Shown in pieces: positions 32,555-44,000 of a stretch of DNA of 64,000 bases. The first letter of the stretch is position 1, and every line of letters starts with the position of its first letter. Under the pieces are notes generated by a model. That model had not been told where the DNA came from. It did not search any database and worked only from the letters and a program-made list of their open reading frames with translations. Source of the stretch: Ovis canadensis (lineage: Eukaryota; Chordata; Mammalia; Artiodactyla; Bovidae). Made by a program: the position numbers and the translations under genes. The DNA is taken from contig NC_091727.1 of NCBI RefSeq assembly GCF_042477335.2, positions 127,937,501 through 128,001,500 of the forward strand, written 5' to 3'.

Positions 32555-33650
32555 AATTATTAGACAAATGCAAATCAAAACTACAATGAGATATCATTTC
32601 ACACTGGTCAGAATGTCCATCATCAAGAAGTCTACAAAAAAAATAAATGCTGGAGAGGGTGTGGAGAACACTTTTACACTGTTGGTGGGAATGAATATTG
32701 GTGCAGCCACTATGCCACTATGGAGAACAGTGTGGTGGTTCCTTAAAAAGCTAAAAATAAAGCTACCATATGATCCTGCACTTTCAGGCCTGGGGATACA
32801 TCTGGAGAAAAACATGATCCAAAAGGATATATGCAGCCTAGTGTCCACTGCAGCACTGTTTACAACAACTAAGACATGCCATCAACACAAGAATGGATAA
32901 AGAAGATGTGGTATATATGTATGTGTATATATATATATATATATACAATTAATATTTTGTTGTTGTTTAGTTGTTAAGTCATGTCCGACTCTTTTCTGAC
33001 CCCATGGACTGTAGCCCTCCAGGTTCCTCTGTCCATGGGATTTCCCAGGCAAGAATACTGCAGTTGGTTGCCATTTCCTTCTCCAGGGAATCTTCCCTGC
33101 CCAATGATCGAACCCACATCTCCTGCATTGGCAGGTGGTTTCTTTACCACTGAGACCCCAGGGAAGCCCACAATGGAATATCACTCAGTCATTAAAAAGA
33201 ATGAAATAATGCCATTTACAACAACATGGATGGACCTAGAGATTGTCATATTGACTGAAGTAAGTCAGACAGAGAAGGAGAAATACGGTCACTTAGATGG
33301 GAAATCTATAAAGAAGTGATACAAATGAACTTATTTACTAACAGAAACAGACTCACAGACTTAGAGAATGAATTTATGCTTCCCAGAGGGGATGGGAAAG
33401 GGAAAAGGATAGTTAGGGAGTTGGGGATGTACATGTACACACTGTTATATTTAAAATCGATGACCAGCAAGGTCCTACCGTATAATACAGGGAACCCTGC
33501 TTAATGTTATGTAACAACCTAAATGGGGAAAAGAATTTGAAGAAGAATAAATACATGTATATGTATAACGGAATCACTTTGCTGTACACCTGAAACTATC
33601 AAAACATTGTTAATCAACTGTGCTCCAATGCAAAATAAAAAGTTAAAAAA
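32555..33650 (+). mobile_element. L1 LINE, ORF2 3' part and 3' UTR
   Basis: Sense L1 with ATGCAAATCAAAACTACAAT, GGAGAGGGTGTGGAGAACAC, CATGGATGGACCTAGAG and an A-rich 3' end near 33645. It is older than the L1 at 29.8-31.7 kb and is split by a SINE at 32957-33168. A (TA)n run at 32925-32945 lies just before that SINE. Confidence 0.85.
32957..33168 (-). mobile_element. Bov-tA SINE inside L1, antisense
   Basis: GTTGTTGTTTAGTTGTTAAG to ACTGAGACCCCAGGGAAGCC. It separates the L1 motif that normally reads as ATATACACAATGGAATAT: the left part ends in the (TA)n run and the right resumes at CACAATGGAATATCACTCAG. Confidence 0.9.
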
Positions 33651-34367
33651 AGAAGAAAATATTAGCTGTGAAAAAAAAGACAGAAAGGGTGTGTCAGAGA
33701 GGTGGAATTCTAGACTTGGACTGTAATGTCAATTCTATATTTGGAGATTCTCTGAGTGATTGAGCATGGTCCTGTTACTCAAAGGCCTCTCAGGTCCTCC
33801 AGCCTGTGAATCTGGGTCACCTCTAGAGTTATGTTCAAGATTCTATATTTTCCCATCCCTCAGCTGTTCCTGGTAGTAGGCTGGCCCACTCAGAAACTCC
33901 CCCACTTCTTTCTGAGTATCCCCTGGAGTGATGCCTGCCATGTGCCTATACTCAGCTCTGTCAGCTGTACTCATTACCCTGATTTTTTGTTCTACTCCAG
34001 AACCCACTGTCCACATCAGTTATTGTTGCTGAGTGTGGCCATAAGGGGTATATGGATGTCCATGCCTATGGACCTGCCTGGCACCAGACACCCCTGTGTG
34101 AGCCAGGAGAAATGGCCTTGACAAACCATCCTTCTCTAATTCTCTTCCCCATTAGGTTAGGGGTGCCCAAAGTTAGGCCTGCTTCTGCCTAGAGTCTCAT
34201 AAAGTCCCTAGTGAATTGTTTTCCTAGCCTCTGAGCCTCAGGGCTCACATAGTCACTTACAAAGTCCCCACTGGTTTCTGATCGCTCTTTTTACCAAATT
34301 GGCTTTAAGCTCAGCTCAGTGGACAAGGAGGGGAATAGGAGTCTGACCAGTCTCCCAAGTCAGTTTC
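33651..34367. other. Intergenic, no gene seen
   Basis: Unique-looking. The open frame 33831-34121 shows no recognised domain. Confidence 0.4.
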
Positions 34368-34482
34368 CCAGGGAAAAATTCTGCCAGTGCCCAAGGCATA
34401 CAGTGGCATTTGTGAAGTTCATCTCCTGGGAGTGGCAAATAACATTATTGCTCATCTCATAAAGATACTGAGAGCAAGTGCT
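34368..34482 (+). repeat. Unassigned repeat, copy B
   Basis: Partner of 27869-27992, in the same orientation and with the same block order. It is not embedded in a SINE here, so the repeat unit is separate from Bov-tA. Confidence 0.5.
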
Positions 34483-34899
34483 CTCTTGCAGTGAGCAACC
34501 TTGTGGAGGAGATTTGAACAAGCTAATTAGGTACTATGGCAGCAAGAAGGGCCCAGTTGAGATTGGTAGTCATGACTGGAGATTATGTAAAAGGCCGCCC
34601 AGTTATGTATTAATATTTCTCCAGCAGCACTTTGCAACAGGCATAGAGAAAGAAGTTTTCCCTTCTTTCAAGTAGAAATATTTCTGCTCTTTCTTGGTCA
34701 TGGAAAAGGTCCTGGATCAGGACTGAGGAGTCCTGGGTCCAAAGGCAGTGGTTTTATCATCATCTGTGTGACCATGGGACAGCTAATGTGACTTTTCAAT
34801 ATCTTTTATCTTATCTACCTCAAAGGTTGTTATGTGAAAGAAAGGTGATGGGTAAAACCAAAGAGAATGAAAAACGGCTCCATGATAAACACTGAAAGC
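34483..34899 (+). repeat. Unique sequence with a MIR remnant
   Basis: 34715-34850 carries a weak MIR (GGTTTTATCATCATCTGTGT, GACCATGGGACAGCTAATG, CTACCTCAAAGGTTGTTATG). The rest is unassigned and shows no gene. Confidence 0.45.
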
Positions 34900-35100
34900 T
34901 AAGTTGTGGCAAAATTAAAAGAAAAAAGAGAAACATTTGCAACACATACTACAAAGGGTTTACTACACAAAGGGCTCTTGCAAATCAAAAAGAAAGTAGA
35001 AAAATGGGTAGAAAGAATAAATAGGCAATTAATAGAACTACAGTCATAAACAGAGAATTGATGTTTAGCCTCACTAATAAAAAATTAAAATTAAACAACA

Positions 35101-35231
35101 GGGAATTCCTTGGCTGTCCAATGGTTAAGACTTTGCCTTCTAACGTAGGGGATGTGAGATTCAATCCCTGGTCAGGGAGCTAAGATCCCACATGCCTCAC
35201 AGTCAAAAAACAAAGCATAAAAAAAGCAGAA
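35101..35231 (+). mobile_element. CHR-type SINE
   Basis: GGGAATTCCTTGGCTGTCCA, GGTTAAGACTTTGCCTTCTA, TCAATCCCTGGTCAGGGAGC and CTAAGATCCCACATGCC follow the cetartiodactyl tRNA-Glu-derived CHR SINE. It is shortened at its 3' side. Confidence 0.8.
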
Positions 35232-35251
35232 GCAATATTATAACGAATTCA

Positions 35252-35462
35252 ATGGTGGTGGTGGTTCAGTTGCTAAGTCGTGTCCAACTCTTGCAACCCC
35301 ATGGACTGTAGCCCACCAGGCTACTCTGTCCATAGGATTTTCCAGGCGAGAATACTGGAGTGGGTTGCCATTTCCTTCTCCAGGGGATCTTCCAGACTCA
35401 GGGACTGAACCTGGGTCTCCTGCACTGCAGGCAGATACTTTACCAACTGAGCTACCATGGAG
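35252..35462 (-). mobile_element. Bov-tA SINE, antisense
   Basis: TTCAGTTGCTAAGTCGTGTC to TTTACCAACTGAGCTACCAT, a full-length antisense copy with a GGT microsatellite at its left edge. Confidence 0.9.
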
Positions 35463-36084
35463 TTAATAACAAGTTCAAAAAAGGTTTTAGAAATAGTCCA
35501 CATCAAAAAAATGTTTTAAAAAAACAACATTGTCTTATATTTTTTTTTACCTATCAGATTTACAAAAATTAAATCTTTAATAACTAGTGTTGGTAGAGGT
35601 GTGAGGACCCAAACATTCTTGTACACTCTTGGTGGGAAAGCAGGCTGGCACAATATTTCTAAGCCAAGAATTCCATTTCTAGCAATTTGTTCTACAGATA
35701 TACTCACACAATGATATATATGTAATAAAATCTACTACTTCAAAGTTTGTAACAGTAAAAAGCAAGGCAACAGACAAAAACCCTTGTACAGAACTAAAAT
35801 TTCCTTCAAAAGAAAATTAATTATGTAACATATGATGGAGTACCATGTAGCCACATTAAAAAGAATGCCACAGAAATAATCCAAGATAAATGATTAAAGG
35901 AACACAGTGAGTGTAGACCAGTATATGTATAATTGTATCCACTTTAAAAATATCTGTGTATAGTAGGAAAACATATAGAGGAATACACAACAAACTTAAC
36001 AGTGGTTACTCCTAGGAGGGTGATAAAGACTTTCTACTTAATGTCTTTCAGGAATTTTTCCCATCATTGCGCCACAGAAAAAGT

Positions 36085-36830
36085 TTAAACCTACAGAATT
36101 AGAAAGACTTGTGCAGTGAACACTTGTTTTCTCACACTTAGGTTCTGCCATTAACATTTTTCTTTACTTGCTTTATCACATGTATCTCTTGAACTACCTT
36201 TTCCTCTAGCCATCCCTTCATATATTTTACATTCACTTTAAGTTTAGAGTAGGGGGCTTCCCAGATGTCTCAGTGGTAAAGAATCCACCTACCAATGCAG
36301 GAGACTCAGGTTCGATCCCTGGTTCCGGAAGATTCCCTGGAGGAGGGCATGGCAACCCACTCCAGCATTCTTGCTTGGAGAATCCCATTGACAGAGGAGC
36401 CTGGTGGGCTATAGTCCATGGGGTCGCACAGGGTAGACATGACTGAAGCGACTTAGCACACACACACAATATATTTGTCATAACTAATTAACCAATACTG
36501 ATACATAATTATCAACTGAAGCCCACAATTTAATCATATTTTACCAGTTTTCCCCTAATGCCCTTTTTTCATTCCACTATGCCATATAGGATACCACATT
36601 ACATTAAGCCATCCTAGCTCTTTTGGCTTCTCTGGGCTGTGACAATTTCACAGGGTTTCCTGGTTTTTGATGACCTGAATAGTTTTGAGGAGCACAGGTC
36701 AACTCTTTTTATAGAATGTCCCTCAATTTAGGCTTGTCTGACGTGTTTCTCATGGTTAGATTTTGGTTCTTCAATGTATCCATATTTATAATTATCATGT
36801 TTAATTTTTGTAATGAGACAATAAAGATGT
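36085..36830 (-). repeat. Old L1 3' region hosting a SINE
   Basis: Antisense old L1 3' UTR-like sequence: AGGTTCTGCCATTAACATTT, TTTACCAGTTTTCCCCTAAT, TTTTTATAGAATGTCCCTCA. Interrupted by Bov-tA at 36252-36468. Confidence 0.5.
36252..36468 (+). mobile_element. Bov-tA SINE
   Basis: Sense copy: GGGCTTCCCAGATGTCTCAG, TTCGATCCCTGGTTCCGG, CCATGGGGTCGCACAGGGTA, ending in a CA-rich tail. Confidence 0.92.
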
Positions 36831-38129
36831 AGCTTCTAAAGGCATGATGGTAGGTGGTGGTGATGAGCAGTGAGGTGGCTGACAATAAGGAACTAAAAGA
36901 AGCAGGTCTACTTGGAGCAACTTGGGGAAACAAGACATGAGAATGTGGAAAGTTCCAATTGCCCAGAGTGATTCAGGCTGACTAAATGTAGGCATATCCT
37001 TGCAGCGGCTATAACCTGTTTTAGAAGAGGCTGGCGGTGGCGGCTGGAGGGAAGAGATTCCCAAAAGAGGACTGAGATCTTTCCATAACAAATGTCTCCG
37101 AAATCAAGAAGCTCTTCTAATCTTGAAGGATTGACTATTGACATCAAGTGAGAATTCCTCACCACCTTCTGCGCAGATAGCGACTTGAATCTGGGTAGTG
37201 GAACCAGTTCTGGGAATGTCCAAGCTCGAACATAGCCTCAGCACTGGGTCTATTTTGGGAACATTTGGACATATTCTGCAGCACCGTATTTATACTCTGG
37301 CAAAACAAGCGAAGGTTCAAAGAAATAATCTTGGGCCGCCTTTGTACACCCCACGTTTTCCTCTACAGCATGGCATCTAAGCAGAGACGGGGAGAGTGGG
37401 GTGGCTGATTAACCATTAGAACACTTGTCCATCTGTTGGGGTCGAGCGGGACTGGAAAGAGCAAGTGCTCAGGACGCGGGGTTAATGGAGGCAAGAGGGA
37501 TCGAGTCAATGAAATGCGAGAGAATCAGTACGCGGGATGCTTGACGAGAGCACATTCACTTATTTCACAGAGGAGGGGGACTAGGGTTACACCCAGCAAC
37601 TGCTGATGCTTGATGAAAAAAAAACACAACCTGATGCGTTTGCTCTTTGCGGGCTGCCTCCAGCACTCCAAAAGGCCTCTCAAGCGGAGCTCGATATCCT
37701 TTCTTGATTTTCTCTGGGTATTTTTTTGGCGGCTTAAGATTGTTCCTCTCCCTCGCCAGCCGTCCAGTTCCACCACCCTGCCCTCTCCCCCGAGGTGGGG
37801 AATTCCACGGGGATTTGGAAAGGAGGAGGCTTGGGTGTGTGTGTGTGTTTCACTCTCCAAGTGAAGGTGTGCCCAAAGGACATGTGTATGTGTGTTGCGG
37901 GAGGAGTGGGGCGGGGGAGGGGAGCGGCACAGCGAACTGGTGGAAAATGAGCAGTTGGAGACGCTCCCAGGCGAGAGAGGATTTTAGATCCGGCGCTGGT
38001 GGGGGCAGGAAGAAGAGATGGGGAGGGGTTGGAGATAGTGGAAAGCGACGGAATCTAGGAGCCTCCACTGGCTATTAAAACTCAGCACCTGGTCTAGGAC
38101 TCTGTCCACAAATGACACATTAATTAATG

Positions 38130-38350
38130 TTCTAATAATACCGAAGATTTATTGAGCACTCAAATCTTCCTAGGAGCTAGATTTCATAAGCGTTATCATC
38201 TTTAATCTTTCTCTCCTTCCTCAATACCCTGGCAGAAGGGTAACGATATTATTGCCTCTATTTCACAAAGGAGATACTGAATCCCGGACGGGTTAGCTAA
38301 CTTGCCCAAGGTCACAATTAGCAAGTGGCCGAGTTGCGATTTGAATTCAG
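38130..38350 (-). repeat. MIR SINE, antisense
   Basis: TTTATTGAGCACTC, TCACAAAGGAGATACTGAAT, AACTTGCCCAAGGTCACAAT and AGCAAGTGGCCGAGTTG are in the order of an antisense MIR, well preserved. Confidence 0.75.
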
Positions 38351-38813
38351 GGCCTGTGAGTTTCTGTCTTGCGTGAGAGGCCTCAGCGTGAATGGTCGGG
38401 GTTGGCAGGATGAGGATGTCATCAGTTCCAAGCCCTTCCTTCTCAGAGTCAGGCGTCTCCGTTGTCATCTCTTCATCCCCCGGCAGTAATCCTCCTATCC
38501 CTAGCCCCAGGGCTTGTCCACGGCCGGGGCACAGAGATAGGAGCCTTCCATGACTCCAGTCTAAAGGGATGGGAACAGTGGAAGGCGGAGTAGCAATAGC
38601 TGGCCTGCCTCTGTCCCATTCCCTTCCTCTGTGATCCTCTGGGCTTCCTCACCTCCTCCCCCAGATTCTCACCCTCTTGTGACAAGAGGTGCTTGCCGCC
38701 TCCTTGCTTAATGGCTCAAGGGGTGGGTGGCAGGATGTGGTGCAGCCTGGGCTTCCAGGCAGCCTTCTCGGGTGGCCCAATTTCTGCGCGCTGGCGGCCG
38801 GGCTACACCCGCC

Positions 38814-38838
38814 TGTGTGTGTGTGTGTGTGTGTGTGT
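38814..38838. repeat. (TG)n microsatellite
   Basis: An uninterrupted run of about 12 TG units, followed by T8. It lies within the CpG-rich block. Confidence 0.9.
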
Positions 38839-39070
38839 ATTTTTTTTTGCTCTGCTTTCTGCCGCAGCCGCCCCCATCTGCCTGCAGTCAGAGGCTTGCT
38901 CTCTTTACCTTCAGAAAATGACTGTGAAGCGCCCGCCAGTCCAGGCCGCTGTAGGCAGCTGGCCGCAGACGCGCGGGGATTAACAGCTCCTGGGCTGCGG
39001 CTGACCTCCAGCACCGTTGTGCTCGGCGCTTGGGTCCTGCCGCATGCCTGCCTCTGCGCTCCTGGCCGGC

Positions 39071-39210
39071 TTCTCTTTTTCTTTCTTTTTTTCTTTCCTT
39101 TCCTTTCTCTCTCTCTCTCTCTCTTTCTTTTTCTTTCGTTCCTTCCTTCCTCGTCTTTTTCTTTCCTTCCTGCCTTCTTTCTTTCCTCCCTTTCTTCTTT
39201 CTTTCCTTTT
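39071..39210 (+). repeat. 140-bp polypyrimidine tract
   Basis: Almost pure C/T on the + strand (CTTT, CCTT and CT units) with only a few G interruptions. Such tracts can adopt triplex DNA and are length-variable. Apparent open frames across it on both strands are low-complexity artefacts. Confidence 0.9.
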
Positions 39211-39719
39211 ATCGCCGCCCCCACCCCCACCCTTTATGCTGGCTTCTGTCTTATTCTCTGTTTTTCTCATCTTCTTGAATTTCTTTTTACTAAGGGTTTT
39301 TAAGATGACGTGCTTGGTCTTCAGCAATACAAAGATATATTGGGGGAACATATCAGTGTTGAATTTCAGTGTTCAGTTTGCTGTGTACCCTTTCACACTT
39401 TTCTCCCCCACCCCACACACCTTAGTTTAAGCTTTGACACAGGTTTTCTTTAGATTTGAAGACTTTACCAAAATTGCAGATGTTCTTCGTTATTTGAAAA
39501 CTTTTGGCCTGTTACATAGTCCTTTAATAAATATAGCCAGATAGCCGCAGCACCAGGATCTTGTGACAGAAGTGAAGCATTTTGGTTTGATACACAGGGC
39601 ATGTTTCCTGTACACATGTTCAATTGTAAGCTTGAACTGCTTTGAGCCGAATTCAGACAGATCCTCCTCTGAGTTCAGCTCAATGCCCACGGATACATGG
39701 TCCCTTCTCCCACCTACTG
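39211..39719. other. Intergenic, no gene seen
   Basis: AT-rich. No gene or clear repeat was recognised. Confidence 0.4.
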
Positions 39720-42700
39720 TAAACTAAAATTGCATCTTACTATGCTTCATACTCTACCTCTTTAAAAAAACAATAATATATCATGGAGACCTCTCTTGGC
39801 AGACAGAGCTAGCACTCATGCTTGATTTCAGCTTTTCAGTATTCCTATAACTTACTCAACTTTTCCCCTTTTGATGAGCCTTCAAATTGTTGTTCTTTAT
39901 TTTGCCATTGCCAACTGTAGTGAACATCCTTGGACATAGGTCTCTGCTCACTTATAAAAAGAACATATTAGGTTATAGACCTGTAAGAGGTATCACCAGA
40001 TCGAAGGTTTATACATTTAAAATTTTTGGTAGTTGCTACCTGATTACCTTTGAAAATGGTTGTAGCAACTCCCTTGTCTACTAAAGATAGAGTAAGAGAG
40101 TTGCTATTGCCTGTGCTGAATATTATCAATATTTTAAAATGGTGCCAGTCAGAAGGGTAAGAAGTACTGTCCCATCATTTATAATATTTTTATCCTTGAC
40201 AACCTATGAGGCTGGAAACTTCTGTTTGATATCTGTATTTCCACTTCTGTAATTTGTCTCTTCATTACCTTTGCCATAAATTTCAGATTGTTGGCTTTTT
40301 CATAGAAAATTTTAGGGTTATATTATAGGCTTTATATTTTTATTATAGGGTTATAAATCTGTTTATTTTATATTTTAGGATTATGAGTCTGTTTTAATTG
40401 TGGACATTTCATCTCAGTGAAATTTTTACTTTTTCTTTTGCCCCACAGTAAATTTTAAATTATGTTGTCAAAATTGCCAATCTTTACAGCTTATTAGTTT
40501 CCTATCTTACATAAGAAGGCCTCTCCCACTCTGTGGTTCTAAAAATATTCTTTTTAATTTTCTTCTAAAGTTTCCATACAAAAATTTAAATATTTAATCC
40601 ATCTGGAATTTATTTTATGAGTAACACAAGGTAACAATCTAACAATTTAATCCCAGTTACCTAGCCAAAGGACATTCTTTCTCAGTGAAAAACAGCTTCT
40701 GCTAATCTTATATTTAGCTCTAGCCATGTAGGCCTGAGGCAACTCACAAAAGGCCAAACCTGGGGGCTACCACCACAGACAACACTTGGCATTTATCTTA
40801 ACTCTTCTGTTTCAACACTGTGGTAGATCAAGGTCATTCTCACAGAGGCCAGGAACAGCCTAGGCTTGATGTTACCTTTTCTTTTCAAAGTATTTCTTAT
40901 AGTATTCATTGGATTTTGCTAAACAGTCTATTAGATTGAAGTGGTTTCTAAGTTTTTTTTTTAAAGGTTTTATTATTATCCATACCTGCTGAATCATATC
41001 AAATACTTTTCCATTACTTTTTAATACAATTATATAACATTCCTCTCCTTTAACTTGTGGATGTAATGAATTATACTGATAGATTGCTTAATTTAACCAT
41101 ATTTGCATTCTTCAAATAAACCTTGTTTCATCAGAGTGAATTAGGTTTTTGCTGCTACTCTGGTGTGTGTTTGCTAATATTTTATTAAAACATTTTGCAT
41201 CTATATTCATAAGTAAAAGTGGTCTTTAGTTTTATCTTTGTTGTATTCTTTAATCACATTTTTAAAAGGTTATTTGTAGAATACATTGGGGTGCTCTATA
41301 TAAACCCAGATCAGTTTGAATAACAGAAAGTTTTTTCGAAGGTTAGATAGAACTCAGAAATTTCCTTTTTCCCCCCTGTGATTACTGGTCTGTTCAGATC
41401 TCCTATGATTTCTTGAGTGCATTATATTCTTTGTCTTGCTAAAAATTTGTTCATTTGCTTTAGATTTTCATTATTGAAAAAATTGCTTATAATTTTGTCT
41501 TATAATTATGTCAATGTTTTATCTAAGTGGTTATATCTTATTTTTCATTTCTAATAATACATTTTAACCTTTGCTCTTAAAAAAAAAAAAAAACAAAAAA
41601 CTTAGGGTGCCGAAGGGAGTAGTTTTATTTTATAGGTCCGTTGATTTGGCTTTATTCATTCTCCTTTGTGTCTGTGGGAGATGAGTAGGATTGTGTGGTG
41701 GTAGTAGCTTTTACTTCTTTAATTTTAGCTTCTGCCTTTATTAATTCTCTCCACTTTCTTTAAGTTAATGTTTTCTTTTTAATTTGTAAGTTAAATTTTT
41801 AGTTCGTTTATTTTCATGCTTATTTTTTAGTAACAAAAATATCTGAGGCTATAAATTTCCCTCAGAGTTTAACTCTAGCCACATCTTACAGATTTTCTTT
41901 TATGGAATGTTCTCTAAATTATTTCTAGATAATTTGTAACTGCAATTTTGATTTCCAGTTTGGCCCAGTGACTGTTCAGGAGAGTATTTCTTCATTTTCA
42001 AATGTTAAATTTTGGAGAGTTATGGTTTTTGTGAATTTCTTGTTTTATTTTATTTTAGTCAGAGAATACAGTATATACATTTCTTCCTTTTGGAGTTCAT
42101 TGGACTTTCTTTGTTGCCAAGTACCTGACTGGTTTTTAGGAATGTTCTATAGATATATGTTAAGAATGTGTCTTCTTTGTAAGGTTTAACTTTATAATAA
42201 ATCCATCTGTTCATTGTATTACTTGGATTCTTTATATCCTTGCTTATTTCTTGTCTCCTTTATTTGCTAAATATTTAAAGAAGTATACAAATTTTCTCAC
42301 TATAACTCGGGCTTTCTGTTGTCTTTTGTTTCTAGATTTTTTTTTCCTTATGTATTCACTGCTACATTGTTTAGTGCATAAGCTTTATGACATTTAAATT
42401 CTGTGTGTCTTTTTATCATTAGATGAATATATCCTTGTTCTGTTTAATTCTTCTGGCTTTGAATTTCATGTTATCTGACTTTAATACTGCTTTATTTTTA
42501 CTTGCACTCATCTCATATGTCTTTCTGTTGCTTTATATTTAGTATTTCTTTGTTCTTTTTTTCCAGGAGTATTCATTATATGTACCATATCATTGTTTTT
42601 TTTAAAACAAAAACTGAAAATCCATTTTATTATTTTGAGGAAAGAATAATTTAAGCCTGGGCTTCCCAGGTGGTGCTACTGGTAAAAAACATGCCTGCCA

Positions 42701-43780
42701 GTGCAGGAGATCTTCCCTGGGTTGGGAAGATCCCCTGGAGGAGGGCATGGCAACCCACTCCACCCTGGAGAATCCAATTGACAGAAAAGCCTGCTGGGCT
42801 ACAGTCCATAGGGTTGCAAAGAATCAGACAAGACTGAAGCAACTTAGCATGCATGCATACTTATTGCAAAAACAAATATATTTGATCTTCTTTCTTCTCT
42901 CATGGTTTGTTCATTACACTTTTTGTTTCCGGTTTTCTCTTTCCTTACTTTTCTAGGCTTATCAATTTTTTTTAATAAAAAAATTTTAAATCCTTTATTT
43001 GCCTTTTTTCTTTCCCCAAGGAATTTAGAAGTTCTCTAAATAGAGCTCTATTGTGCTAGTGGTTACACTCCTATTTTTAACAACCATATTTAAGCTACTT
43101 TTCTCCTTAGATATATAAAAATTTAATAATAAATATATTCTCACTCAACCACACATTTTACAAAGATCAATGGCTAACTCAAGGTGAGTTGATTAGAGAG
43201 GATTCAACAGGAAGTGGGGAGACCAGCTAGGCAGTAATTGCTATGACTAAGAGAAGAAGTTTTTCCATGGAGTGTATGTGTTTTTTGATTTTTCATTTCA
43301 AGTATTCTTACTTAATACATACTATGCTGTCATATTATCATCATCCTTTTATATTTATCAGTAAATATTATAACCACTGCTTCTTGAAACTTAAATCCCT
43401 AAATCTTTACTAATCTTGAAATCTTTGTTTTGATTTCATTTTAATTTGCTTAGTCATTTCTTCAGTAATTTTTCTGTCTTTGAGTGTCTGAGAATGTCTT
43501 TTGCCCACACAGATGAATAATATCTTGAATAAGTACAAAATTACTGAATGATAATCCTCTCACTTGTCTGTAGATATTATTTCATCATTTTTTTGCTTTC
43601 ACTGAGGAAAGTGAGACCTCTGAGTCTAGTCTGATTCTTTCCTTGATAAATGTAAAATCAAATGAAAAGAAGCTTCTTTTCTGAAAGCTTGTAAGATTTT
43701 TCTCTTTATCCGTGAAATTTGTAAGTATAGAGACGTTTTCTTCTATCATTTTCTTGATTATCATATTTGTACCTATTCAT
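39720..43780 (-). repeat. Ancient antisense L1 LINE, long but decayed
   Basis: AT-rich antisense L1-like sequence over several kb. Landmarks include TTGTTCTTTATTTTGCCATT (about 39890), TATTTAATCCATCTGGAATT (about 40590), AACTTGTGGATGTAATGAAT (about 41053), and GATTTCCAGTTTGGCCCAGT (about 41950). They suggest 3' UTR, polymerase and upstream ORF2 parts from left to right. No frame survives. Assignment is firm for the middle part and weak after 43000. Confidence 0.55.
42658..42858 (+). mobile_element. Bov-tA SINE
   Basis: Sense copy: GGGCTTCCCAGGTGGTGCTA, GGGTTGGGAAGATCCCCTGG, GGGTTGCAAAGAATCAGACA, with a GCATGCATGCAT end. A short deletion removes part of the CCAGTATTCTTGCCTGG block. Confidence 0.9.
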
Positions 43781-43790
43781 TTTTTTATTG

Positions 43791-44000
43791 GGCTTCCCTG
43801 GTGGCTCAGTGGTAACGAATCCTCCTGCTAATGCAGGAAATGTGGGTTTGATCTCTGGGTTGGGAAGATCCCCTGAAGAAGGATATGGCAACCCACTCCA
43901 GTATTATTGCCTGGGAAATTCCATGGATAGAGGAGCCTGCCAGGCTATAGTCCATGGGGTCACAAAAGAGTTGGACATGACTTAGTGACTAAACAACCAT
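43791..44000 (+). mobile_element. Bov-tA SINE
   Basis: Sense copy: GGGCTTCCCTGGTGGCTCAG, GGGTTGGGAAGATCCCCTGA, CCATGGGGTCACAAAAGAGT. Confidence 0.93.

Larger units (their letters stand above)
34900..36080 (+). repeat. Old L1 LINE hosting two SINEs
   Basis: Diverged sense L1: GGGCTCTTGCAAATCAAAAA, ACTCTTGGTGGGAAAGCAGG, GATGGAGTACCATGTAGCCA, GTGGTTACTCCTAGGAGGG. It is interrupted by a CHR SINE and a Bov-tA SINE. Confidence 0.65.
36900..39070. promoter_or_regulatory. Repeat-poor, CpG-enriched block (candidate regulatory region)
   Basis: In contrast to the rest of the window this block has no young transposon and a raised CpG density, for example around 37135-37570, 37640-38060 and most strongly 38780-39065, with GGCGGCCGGGCT, GCCGCAGCCGCC and CGCAGACGCGCGGGG. 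Open frames in it show no known domain and no clear exon boundaries. An orphan CpG island, enhancer or noncoding RNA promoter is possible; only composition supports this. Confidence 0.4.

Noticed and set aside
38649..39430. Several long open frames on both strands (up to 204 codons)
   Set aside because: They are produced by the TG repeat and the polypyrimidine tract; translations are low-complexity (Ser/Phe/Leu or Lys/Arg/Glu) with no known domain.
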